Origin: Deltaproteobacteria bacterium
GTDB lineage: Bacteria > Desulfobacterota > Desulfobacteria > Desulfobacterales > UBA5852
Assembly: GCA_020444045.1 (NCBI GenBank)
Contig: JAHLLS010000018.1
Location: 1 to 64,000 of the forward strand
Length of the DNA: 64,000 bases
Reading direction: 5' to 3'
Positions 16,084 to 23,141 of this stretch are shown one piece after another. A program made the position numbers and the translations under genes. A model generated the notes under the pieces. It was not told where the DNA came from and did no database searches. It saw only the letters and a list, made by a program, of their open reading frames with translations. Position 1 is the stretch's first letter. Each line of letters starts with the position of its first letter.

Positions 16084-17137
16084 GGTCATCTTCCAGAATG
16101 ACGAGTTCATGGGGGGCCAGCTCCAGCCAGACTTCCCGGCCGGCTTCGACGCGTTTGTAGGAACTCGTACGCACGCGCAAATGCCCCGGCTCGAGCCACA
16201 GGTCGAAGTTGGTGCCGCGATAAACGATTTCCGCCACGCGTGCCCGAATGCCGTTGCGCTCCGGTTTTTCGTCGCCGATGCGAATCCACTCGGGGCGGAT
16301 GGCCACCGTGCCCTCCTCCCAGGACGGCTGCTTATCCAGTGCCAGAAAGCCGAGTTCGGTTTCCACGCCCCCCGGCACCCGCTTGCTCGGGATGAGGTTG
16401 GCCGCGCCCAGGAACTTGGCCACGAAGCTGTCCCGGGGATTGTCGTAAACCTGCTCCGGTGTTCCGATCTGGATAACACGCCCGCTGCGCATCACGGCCA
16501 GGCGGTCACTGCAGACGAGGGCCTCGGCCTGATCATGAGTGACCAGGATAAAGGTATGTCCCAGTTTACGCTGCAGACGCCGCAGGTCTTCCTGGACCTG
16601 GGCCCGCAGACGGGCATCGAGGGCGCTCATGGGCTCGTCCAGCAGAAGCACATCCGGTTCGTTGACCAGGGCGCGGGCCAAGGCCACCCGCTGTTTCTGC
16701 CCCCCGGACAGTTGGTGCGGATGCCGATCGGCCATCTCCTGAAGATCCAGCATCTCGATGCGACGATCCACCCGTTTTTTGATTTCAGCCTCCGGAAACT
16801 TGCGCGACCGCAACCCGAACGCCACGTTTTCGTATATGGTCAGGTGGGGAAACAGGGCATAACTCTGGAACACGGTGTTCACCGGGCGCTTGATCGCCGG
16901 CAAGCCGGTGATGTCCTTGCCGCCGGTCAGAATCTGGCCCGCGTCGGCCAGCTCCAGACCGGCAATGATGCGCAGCAGGGTGGTCTTGCCGCAACCCGAT
17001 GGCCCCAGCAGCGTGAAAAACTCGCCGGGCTTCACGTCCAGGGTGACATCATCCAGCGCTTTGACCTTGCCGAAGGCCTTGCAGACATGCTTGGCGGTTA
17101 ACCCTTGGTTTGTTTGCGTCTGGTGGTTCTGATTCAT
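16076..17137 (-). CDS. potA: Polyamine ABC transporter ATPase PotA
   Basis: A 353-residue ABC ATPase with all catalytic motifs: Walker [12 protein letters not shown], the Q-loop in [14 protein letters not shown], signature [15 protein letters not shown], Walker [13 protein letters not shown] and switch HDQAEAL. A C-terminal TOBE region begins around [13 protein letters not shown] and continues through [13 protein letters not shown], as in PotA/CysA-type importers. The start is uncertain between ATG 17137 (MNQNHQ) and ATG 17161; neither has a strong ribosome-binding site. It opens the potABCD operon, 150-180 bases downstream of the MoaD-like gene. Confidence 0.92.
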   Translation of the reverse strand: MNQNHQTQTNQGLTAKHVCKAFGKVKALDDVTLDVKPGEFFTLLGPSGCGKTTLLRIIAGLELADAGQILTGGKDITGLPAIKRPVNTVFQSYALFPHLTIYENVAFGLRSRKFPEAEIKKRVDRRIEMLDLQEMADRHPHQLSGGQKQRVALARALVNEPDVLLLDEPMSALDARLRAQVQEDLRRLQRKLGHTFILVTHDQAEALVCSDRLAVMRSGRVIQIGTPEQVYDNPRDSFVAKFLGAANLIPSKRVPGGVETELGFLALDKQPSWEEGTVAIRPEWIRIGDEKPERNGIRARVAEIVYRGTNFDLWLEPGHLRVRTSSYKRVEAGREVWLELAPHELVILEDDHV

Positions 17138-17314
17138 GAGTCCATTCAATCCGCTTGTCATTGAGGTTTACGATCAGGTGCCTGTCGTCCGGAATTACCG
17201 CGCGCAACCGGGGCAGGCAGCCGGCTGCCCGTTAACAAAATCCGGCCATCGCCGCCATTCATCAGCCTGTGCGCCTTTTATCACCGCAGGGCATGCGGGC
17301 CGTTTCCGTCACCC

Positions 17315-17554
17315 CTATCCACCGAAAATGGGATGAAATACTTTGACCAAGGCGCCATTTCGCAGCGCTGTCGCCTTGCCGACCAGCCGGCCGTTCAGGG
17401 AAACCATCCCGATCTTATCCAGCGGAACACCCAGCTGCGTCATGAGTTCCGTCACGGTGGCGCCGTCATCCACATTCACCGCCAGACCCGTCCGGTGGTC
17501 GTACCCGGCCACCCATTTGCCCAGCGTACCGTAGAGTTTTACCTGCACCTGCAT
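17315..17554 (-). CDS. MoaD/ThiS-like sulfur carrier of the AOR cluster
   Basis: A 79-residue ubiquitin-fold protein: MQVQVKLYGTLGKWV, then VTELMTQLGVPLDKIGMVSLNG and a C-terminal HPIFGG. The terminal Gly-Gly is the hallmark of MoaD/ThiS carriers that are adenylated and thiocarboxylated. ATG 17554 has AAGG eight bases upstream; a GTG at 17563 is the alternative. It lies just 11 bases after the aldehyde ferredoxin oxidoreductase gene. MoaD-like genes are often next to AOR genes, where they are thought to serve assembly of the tungsten-pyranopterin cofactor. That role is inference here. Confidence 0.85.
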   Translation of the reverse strand: MQVQVKLYGTLGKWVAGYDHRTGLAVNVDDGATVTELMTQLGVPLDKIGMVSLNGRLVGKATALRNGALVKVFHPIFGG

Positions 17555-17565
17555 GCGATTCACCT

Positions 17566-19293
17566 TCAGAAATCAAAGGTGGCTTCCATTTCAGCGTCAC
17601 TGATGACCACCACCTTGTTGTGGGGCGGCAGCGGTTCTTCGTAGAACATACGCGGCAACCGGTCATCCGCCGGCGTAAACCCCGCCCGCCGGTTGAAAGC
17701 CCGCTCGGCCTTCAACACACGCAGCCCCAGCGCCTGCCAGTCCTCTTCCCCGAAAGGCTGCCCGGACTTGGCCGCCACCATCTGATAGACATTCTCGATG
17801 CCCCCCGGGGCTGCCAGACCGGACTGGGCAAAGTCGCAGATGCCCACCGAATCCACCGCCGCCATGTGAATCTGAGTGTTGCGGGAGGCCTCCACCTGGC
17901 CTTCGGCCGAAAACCGGTCTAGGGTCCCGCCAAAGGCTTCCAGGTTCTGATCCACCACCCAGCCAGCCGTGTGGTCACCGCCCATGGGAGAAGTGGCATA
18001 GGTGACTGCCATCCCCTGGATCGCACGGGGATCGTAGGCCGCCATGCTCTGGCCTTTCATGACCGGCACGCGGTCGTGATTGAAATGCTTGCCCACCGCC
18101 ACCGGGCCATGGCCGATGATCTTCCCGAAATCCGTGCCCGCCGCCACCTCTTCCACCATGGCAATGGCCGCCTGGGCATCACCGAACGATTTATAGCCGG
18201 CATCCATGGCCACGCCGATGGCCACCCCGGTGCTGATGGTGTCCAGGCCGATATCATCGCACAGGAAATCCAGCCGGGCGATGGCATCCAGATCACCGTT
18301 GCCGATCATGCCGCCCATGGACCAGATCGTTTCGTACTCCAGGGAGGAGGTCACATACTTCCCCGCCTTGTCGACATATTCGTTGGAGCAATCGATAATG
18401 CACTGGGCGCAGCCCTTGTGGGTCGTCTTGCCGCCGCGTTCACGGATGATGCGGGCCATGGTTTCGCCGCTGATCTGGTCGGCGTGCTCGAACTGTCCCT
18501 CCCGGGCATTGCGGGTCGGGAAAGCGCCCACCTCGTTGATGGCCTCCACCAGGCAGGCCGATCCCAGCGCGGGCAGGATCTCGCCACTGAATTCATCGGC
18601 CTTGACCGCCTTGGCATAGGCCTTGGCTGCGGATTTGAAAGCCTCGGCGTCCGCCATGGGATCCGCATTTTTGCCGGCGCGGCTGACGATCAGTGCTTTG
18701 AGCCCCTTGGCGCCCATGACCGCACCCAACCCTCCGCGGCCGGCCGCCCGACAGGGGTGGCCGTCCATATCCGTGGTCTGAATGGAGGCCGCTCTCAACT
18801 GCTGCACACCGGCCGGGCCGATACAGGTCACGCTGTTCTTGGCGCCGAATTCATCCACCAGTTTTTCCACCAGGGCATAGGTTCGCATGGCCCGGTAGGC
18901 CGTCCCCTCGATCAAGGCCGCCTGGCCGTCCGGATCAATCTTGAGCAGCCAGGTTTCACCCTCGGGCGCCTGGCCTTCCACCACAATGGCCGAGATCCCG
19001 AGATTGCCCAGCGCCGCCGCCACGGTGCCCCCCACATTGCTCTCCTTGATCCCTCCGGTCAGGGGACTCTTGGCGCCCACAGAAAGTCGGCTGGTATTCA
19101 CCAGGGGAGTTGCGCTGAAATAACCGGGTGCGAAAATCAGGATGTTTTCGGGCCCCAGTGCATCACACGTTGCCGGCACGTGATCATTGATGTAGCTCGA
19201 CGTCAGGGCCCGTCCGCCCAAGCCCTTGTACGCTGCCGGAAGATCTTCGGCGTGAATCGTTTTCGCCGTCATATCGACTTTGATCATTTTCAT
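17566..19293 (-). CDS. Tungsten-dependent aldehyde:ferredoxin oxidoreductase
   Basis: A 575-residue AOR-family enzyme, close to the normal length of about 600. The N-terminal domain has KGLGGRALTS and GAKSPLTGGIKESN, and GRGGLGAVMGAKGLKAL follows near residues 185-200. The [4Fe-4S] ligands are visible as C295-x2-C298-x3-C302 and C486 (DSVGICDF). The family oxidises aldehydes to acids with ferredoxin as acceptor, using a tungsten bis-pyranopterin. AAAGGAGG lies before a cluster of ATGs; 19293 gives the best spacing. A GC hairpin (CCCGGG/CCCGGG, 19307-19323) sits just before that site. It lies between an aminotransferase and a MoaD-like gene, so its substrate may be the aldehyde the aminotransferase makes. 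A tungstate importer lies at 46-49 kb. Confidence 0.92.
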   Translation of the reverse strand: MKMIKVDMTAKTIHAEDLPAAYKGLGGRALTSSYINDHVPATCDALGPENILIFAPGYFSATPLVNTSRLSVGAKSPLTGGIKESNVGGTVAAALGNLGISAIVVEGQAPEGETWLLKIDPDGQAALIEGTAYRAMRTYALVEKLVDEFGAKNSVTCIGPAGVQQLRAASIQTTDMDGHPCRAAGRGGLGAVMGAKGLKALIVSRAGKNADPMADAEAFKSAAKAYAKAVKADEFSGEILPALGSACLVEAINEVGAFPTRNAREGQFEHADQISGETMARIIRERGGKTTHKGCAQCIIDCSNEYVDKAGKYVTSSLEYETIWSMGGMIGNGDLDAIARLDFLCDDIGLDTISTGVAIGVAMDAGYKSFGDAQAAIAMVEEVAAGTDFGKIIGHGPVAVGKHFNHDRVPVMKGQSMAAYDPRAIQGMAVTYATSPMGGDHTAGWVVDQNLEAFGGTLDRFSAEGQVEASRNTQIHMAAVDSVGICDFAQSGLAAPGGIENVYQMVAAKSGQPFGEEDWQALGLRVLKAERAFNRRAGFTPADDRLPRMFYEEPLPPHNKVVVISDAEMEATFDF

Positions 19294-19349
19294 CATGGCC
19301 TCCTTTCCCGGGTGCTGCCCGGGGGGTCTCATCAGGGTGGTCGTCGTCT

Positions 19350-19697
19350 TTACCGGGATCCGGAGGAACGATCATCGTCCCTGACCGGCGTGCAGTCGTA
19401 AAAATAAACCGTCAACGATGGCGGCAGCCGTGGATCGAACAGCTTGTTTTTGACGGCCTCGGTCTGCCCCGGCTCGATCTGCACCAGCATCAACAGCTTG
19501 CCGGAAGACGTTTCCCGGCAAATTTCCTGGGCCTTGATGCCATTGGCATGCTCCGCCAGAAGTGCCGTAACGGTATGAAAAACATCCACGCTGGAGGTCA
19601 CCGCGGTCGTTTCGATGACCACATAGCTCCAGGCCGGATCGAGCCGGCTTTTGATGTCGGCCCAGGAACACGCCTCCCGGTGGATGGTGTCATTCAT
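19350..19697 (-). CDS. Conserved-looking small protein of unknown function in AOR operon
   Basis: A 115-residue soluble protein that I do not recognise. It starts one base after the stop of the aminotransferase gene, so it is probably translated by coupling. The predicted fold alternates strands and helices: YVVIETTAVTSSVDVFHTVTA, then KLLMLVQIEPGQTEAVKNKL and SLTVYFYDCTPVR, compatible with a small alpha-beta (ferredoxin-like) domain. It has two Cys (in AQEICRET and YFYDCTPV), no Fe-S motif and no signal peptide. Being between aminotransferase and AOR, it may be an assembly or electron-transfer accessory; that is a guess from position. Confidence 0.7.
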   Translation of the reverse strand: MNDTIHREACSWADIKSRLDPAWSYVVIETTAVTSSVDVFHTVTALLAEHANGIKAQEICRETSSGKLLMLVQIEPGQTEAVKNKLFDPRLPPSLTVYFYDCTPVRDDDRSSGSR

Positions 19698-19698
19698 A

Positions 19699-21009
19699 TC
19701 AGATCTCAAGGGCGGCCAATCCGTCCGCCATGATGGCCAGCCCCCGCTCCAGCTGGGCATCCGTGATCACCAGCGGCATCAATACCCGGATGACGTTGCC
19801 ATAGGCGCCGCAGGCCAGGATGATCAGGCCGCGCTCGTGGCAGTAACCCACCAGTTTTTTGGCCGCCGCACCCGCGGGCACTTTGGAAACGCGGTCTTCC
19901 ACCAGTTCCAAGGCCAGCATGGGCCCCAGGCCACGAACGTCGCCCACCACCTCGAATTCGGTTTGAAATTGGTCAAAACGCCGGCGCAGCTTGGCTCCCA
20001 GGGCCTGCCCTTTGGCGAGCAAGTCTTCGGTTTCGAAAATGTCCAGCACGGCCAGTGCCGCCCGGCAGGCCAGCGGGTTGGCGCCATAGGTCCCGCCGAT
20101 GCCGGAGGCATGGACACTGTCCATCAAATCTTTGCGGCCCACCACGGCGCTGAGCGGCATCCCGGCGGCAAGGCTTTTGGCCACCGTGGTGATGTCGGCT
20201 TCGACGCCCCAGTGTTCCATGGCGAACATGCGCCCGGTACGGCCCATGCCCGTCTGAATCTCGTCGGCAATAAACAGGATGCCGTTGTCGTCGCAGATCT
20301 GCTTCAATTTCGGGAAGTATTCCGGCGGCGGGGTGATAAAACCGCCCTCCCCCTGGATCGGTTCCACAATGACGGCGGCCGTGGATTCGGGAGCCACATG
20401 GGATACCAGAAACGATTTCAGATGGTCGGCACAGGCCGTGTCGCAACCGGGATAGGTCAGCCCGAAGGGGCAGCGGTAGCAGTAGGCGAAGGGCATGCGG
20501 TAGATTTCTGGGGCATAGGGCCCGAATCCGAATTTATAGGGTTTGACCTTGCTGGTCAGACTCATGCCCATGAGCGTACGGCCGTGAAAAGCGTTTTCAA
20601 AACAGATGATGGCCGGACGCCCCGAGGCGTAGCGCGCCACCTTGACGGCATTTTCGACTGCTTCCGCCCCGCTGTTGATAAACATAGCGGCCTTGTCGAA
20701 ATCGCCCGGCACCAGGTCGCAAAGCTTCTCCGCCAGGTCGATGGCCGGTGCGTAGGGCAGCACCATAAAACAGGTATGGGTGAATTTGGCCGCCTGGTCC
20801 TGGATCGCGGCAACGACTTTCGGATGGGAGTGCCCGACATTCATCACCGCAATCCCCCCGGCGAAATCGATATACTCGCGCCCTTCCACATCATAGATCA
20901 GGGCGCCGGCCGCGCGTTCTACATAGGTCGCCGTCCCGCTGGCATATCCCTTGGCGATGACATTCGCCCGGGTCCGGCTCAAGGCTTCCGACTTGGATGG
21001 TGACGCCAT
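19699..21009 (-). CDS. gabT: Class III aminotransferase (4-aminobutyrate/putrescine type)
   Basis: A 436-residue PLP enzyme. The Schiff-base Lys is K278 (TTVAKSLAAGMPL), the cofactor Asp is in ILFIADEIQTGMGRTG, and NSGAEAVENAVKVAR precedes the FHGRTLMGMS segment. Four Cys (177, 180, 189, 193) form a C-x2-C-x8-C-x3-C patch, also found in Gram-positive GABA transaminases. The start is ATG 21009, preceded by GAGGAGG. The best family match is 4-aminobutyrate transaminase, but putrescine and other omega-amines are possible substrates for close relatives. It is the first gene of the operon with the 115-residue protein, AOR and MoaD-like carrier, downstream of a sigma-54 promoter. Confidence 0.85.
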   Translation of the reverse strand: MASPSKSEALSRTRANVIAKGYASGTATYVERAAGALIYDVEGREYIDFAGGIAVMNVGHSHPKVVAAIQDQAAKFTHTCFMVLPYAPAIDLAEKLCDLVPGDFDKAAMFINSGAEAVENAVKVARYASGRPAIICFENAFHGRTLMGMSLTSKVKPYKFGFGPYAPEIYRMPFAYCYRCPFGLTYPGCDTACADHLKSFLVSHVAPESTAAVIVEPIQGEGGFITPPPEYFPKLKQICDDNGILFIADEIQTGMGRTGRMFAMEHWGVEADITTVAKSLAAGMPLSAVVGRKDLMDSVHASGIGGTYGANPLACRAALAVLDIFETEDLLAKGQALGAKLRRRFDQFQTEFEVVGDVRGLGPMLALELVEDRVSKVPAGAAAKKLVGYCHERGLIILACGAYGNVIRVLMPLVITDAQLERGLAIMADGLAALEI

Positions 21010-21063
21010 AAGGCCTCCTCTAATTGACAACCGGTAAGAAGTGGGAAAGATGCAGCTAATTAT

Positions 21064-21079
21064 TGCAACATACAGGCCA
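21064..21079 (-). promoter_or_regulatory. Sigma-54 promoter of the aminotransferase-AOR operon
   Basis: On the minus strand TGGCCTGTATGTTGCA matches the -24/-12 consensus TGGCAC-N5-TTGCA, with exactly ten bases between the GG and GC dinucleotides. It ends 55 bases upstream of the aminotransferase ATG. The gene immediately upstream encodes a sigma-54 activator, which strengthens the call. Confidence 0.75.
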
Positions 21080-21206
21080 GAAAGACAGGGACGTAAAACA
21101 GCGGGGAGCCCGCGACGGCGGCCATCGCGGAGAGCAGGCCAACAAGAACTTGACTCATTATTGTATCAATTGAAAATTTAAACAACCAATATTATTGGTA
21201 TTATTT

Positions 21207-21224
21207 TGATGCATAAATAAATCG
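21207..21224. promoter_or_regulatory. Candidate enhancer site 1 for the sigma-54 activator
   Basis: TGATGCATAAATAAATCG shares the pattern TGATnCAT-N2-ATnnATC with the second site at 21275-21292. It lies about 130 bases upstream of the -24 element, a usual distance for activator binding sites. The right half deviates from the palindrome. Confidence 0.45.
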
Positions 21225-21274
21225 TAACTAAAAAACGAATATTCAACATTATTTCAGTGTGTTATAAAATATAA

Positions 21275-21292
21275 TGATTCATTTATGTATCA
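21275..21292. promoter_or_regulatory. Candidate enhancer site 2 for the sigma-54 activator
   Basis: TGATTCATTTATGTATCA is an inverted repeat of the form TGATnCAT-N2-ATGnATCA, one base from the activator gene's stop codon. Its centre is 68 bases from that of site 1. Both lie in a conspicuously AT-rich stretch (21150-21295) within GC-rich surroundings. Confidence 0.5.
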
Positions 21293-21293
21293 T

Positions 21294-23033
21294 TCAAAAA
21301 GAAAGCTTATACTTTTTCATTTTTCTGACCACCGTGGGCTGGCTGACCCCCAGAGCCGTCGACAACTCCCGGGTCGTGCGGCACTGCCGCATAGCGCGTT
21401 TTAAAATTTCCCTTTCGAAGGCATTCACCTCGTCGGCCAGGCGCTGCCCGGCCGGAGATGGTCCGCTTGGGGAGAGGGCCGTCGTTCGGGCGGCATCCAG
21501 GCTTCGTTCCAGGAAACCGTCCAGCATCTCGCTCTCACCCATGACCACCGCTCTTTTGATCAGGTTCTTGAGCTCGCGCACATTGCCCGGAAAGGCATAG
21601 CCCTGCAATCGTTCGAGGGTTTCGGGCATGAGTTTGCCGCGCGTTCGATAGGTCCGGCTGTACTGAGCCATATAGTGCCGGATCAACTCGAAAATATCTT
21701 CCGGTCGCGTACGCAAGGGAGGGATTTGAATCGTAAAGGCGTTGAGGCGATAAAAAAGATCTTCGCGAAACAGGCGGCGCTTGACCTGCCCCTCGATGTC
21801 CTGGTTGGTCGCGGCAATCACGGTGCAGTCGATGTGCCGGGGCTTCAGGCCCCCCAGCCGCACGATTTCATGATCGTCGAGGTATTTGAGCAACTTGGCC
21901 TGCAGAGGCAGCGGCAGGTCCCCGATTTCATCGAGGAAGAGCGTCCCTTCGTGGGCCAGTTCAAACAGGCCGACCTTGCCCTGCTCCCGCGCCCCGGTGA
22001 ATGCGCCCCGTTCGTAGCCGAAGAGTTCCGCCTCCAGCAGACTTTCGGGCAGCGCGGCGCAGTTGATCGGAATAAAGGGATGTTTCGCCCGGATGCCGTT
22101 CTGGTGGATATAGCGTGCCATCAACCCCTTGCCGGTGCCTGATTCCCCCAGGATCATGATGTTGGAGGCATCCAGGCGGGCCAGTTTCAGGGCCACGGTC
22201 AGCACCTGGCGCATTTCTTTGCTTTCGGCAATGATGGCCGGATCTTTGCGCTCGAGCATGCGCAATTCTGCCAACTCATCGCGGATTTTTTCGGTGACCA
22301 TCTGGGTTTGTTCCAGCTCATCCCGGATGACATTCAACTGGGTCATGTCCCGCTCGTTGACCACCACGATGTGCAGTTGACCCTGATCATCGAAAACCGG
22401 CGTTCCTGTCGCCAGGAGGTAGCGGTTGGTCCGCTTCACAAACTGCATGATGCTCACCTGGCGCCGGGTTTCGATCACCTCCAGAGTGACCGACCGGTCG
22501 AACAGGCCGTTGGCCACCAGATCGGCAATGTTGCGCCCGATGATCTTGTCGGCCTTGATCCCGTTGAGCCGCGCCGAAGCTTTGTTGATGTTGATCACCC
22601 TGCCATGGTGGTCGCAGACCCACAGGCCGTCCGACGATGCGTCGAAAACCGCCGCCAGTTCACGGTTCAGCCGCTGGTAGGATTCCAATTTCTGCGCTGA
22701 TGTTTCAAACTGCCCCATCTCCTGGAAGGTGCACATCGCGCCCCGTACACGGTCACCGGTCTTGAAGAGGGTGATAAACAGCACCAGGTCGACGACCTTG
22801 CCCTTGATCAGGTGTCCCAAATTCGGCACACCACTTTCCAGGCATGCCATCACCTCGGGCCCCGTCAACGGCAAAAGCTCGGAAATATAGCAGCCGATGT
22901 GCCGCCGGGCGCTGAACCCCAGTATCTTTTCAGCCTGGCGATTGATATGCGTCAACTGCCCGCTGGCATCGGTGACGAGAACCCCGTTGATGGTCGTGTT
23001 GAAAATATCTTTATAACGGATGGCGGATGACAT
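21294..23033 (-). CDS. PAS-PAS sigma-54-dependent transcriptional activator
   Basis: A 579-residue NtrC-type enhancer-binding protein. Two PAS domains (about residues 7-105 and 125-230) replace a receiver domain, so it likely senses a ligand or redox state directly. A coiled segment leads to the AAA+ domain with Walker A GESGTGKG (296-303), GAFTGA (343-348), the sigma-54-contact loop, and [17 protein letters not shown]. The C-terminal Fis-type HTH is in [22 protein letters not shown]. Start taken at ATG 23033 ([14 protein letters not shown]), since the upstream frame is not PAS-like; its ribosome-binding site is weak. Its target is most likely the downstream aminotransferase-AOR operon. Confidence 0.92.
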   Translation of the reverse strand: MSSAIRYKDIFNTTINGVLVTDASGQLTHINRQAEKILGFSARRHIGCYISELLPLTGPEVMACLESGVPNLGHLIKGKVVDLVLFITLFKTGDRVRGAMCTFQEMGQFETSAQKLESYQRLNRELAAVFDASSDGLWVCDHHGRVININKASARLNGIKADKIIGRNIADLVANGLFDRSVTLEVIETRRQVSIMQFVKRTNRYLLATGTPVFDDQGQLHIVVVNERDMTQLNVIRDELEQTQMVTEKIRDELAELRMLERKDPAIIAESKEMRQVLTVALKLARLDASNIMILGESGTGKGLMARYIHQNGIRAKHPFIPINCAALPESLLEAELFGYERGAFTGAREQGKVGLFELAHEGTLFLDEIGDLPLPLQAKLLKYLDDHEIVRLGGLKPRHIDCTVIAATNQDIEGQVKRRLFREDLFYRLNAFTIQIPPLRTRPEDIFELIRHYMAQYSRTYRTRGKLMPETLERLQGYAFPGNVRELKNLIKRAVVMGESEMLDGFLERSLDAARTTALSPSGPSPAGQRLADEVNAFEREILKRAMRQCRTTRELSTALGVSQPTVVRKMKKYKLSF

Positions 23034-23141
23034 CAGGCAACCCGGGATGCGGCGCAAGCTGCGCGCGGTGAGGATGGCAACCGTCGCAAGGAGTTTGGCG
23101 TGCCCGCCGCAAGGCAACCCCACCGGCAGAGAAGCGGATTT

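Noticed and set aside
15175-16479. Longer version of potB reaching upstream to 16479
   Set aside because: The extra 130 residues lie wholly inside potA in another frame and are Ser/Arg-rich; the family start is at 16083.
17216-17229. Perfect palindrome GGCAGCCGGCTGCC between moaD-like gene and potA
   Set aside because: Could be an operator or terminator stem, but there is no T-tract, no second copy and no known regulator consensus; in GC-rich DNA such palindromes arise by chance.
17971-19401. A 476-codon open frame antisense to the AOR gene
   Set aside because: It mirrors the AOR coding strand, has low-complexity His/Gly/Arg-rich sequence with no domain, and AOR has all expected motifs in its own frame.
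19651-21003. A 450-codon open frame antisense to the aminotransferase gene
   Set aside because: Same reason: GC-rich codon bias opens the opposite strand; the aminotransferase has a complete set of catalytic residues.
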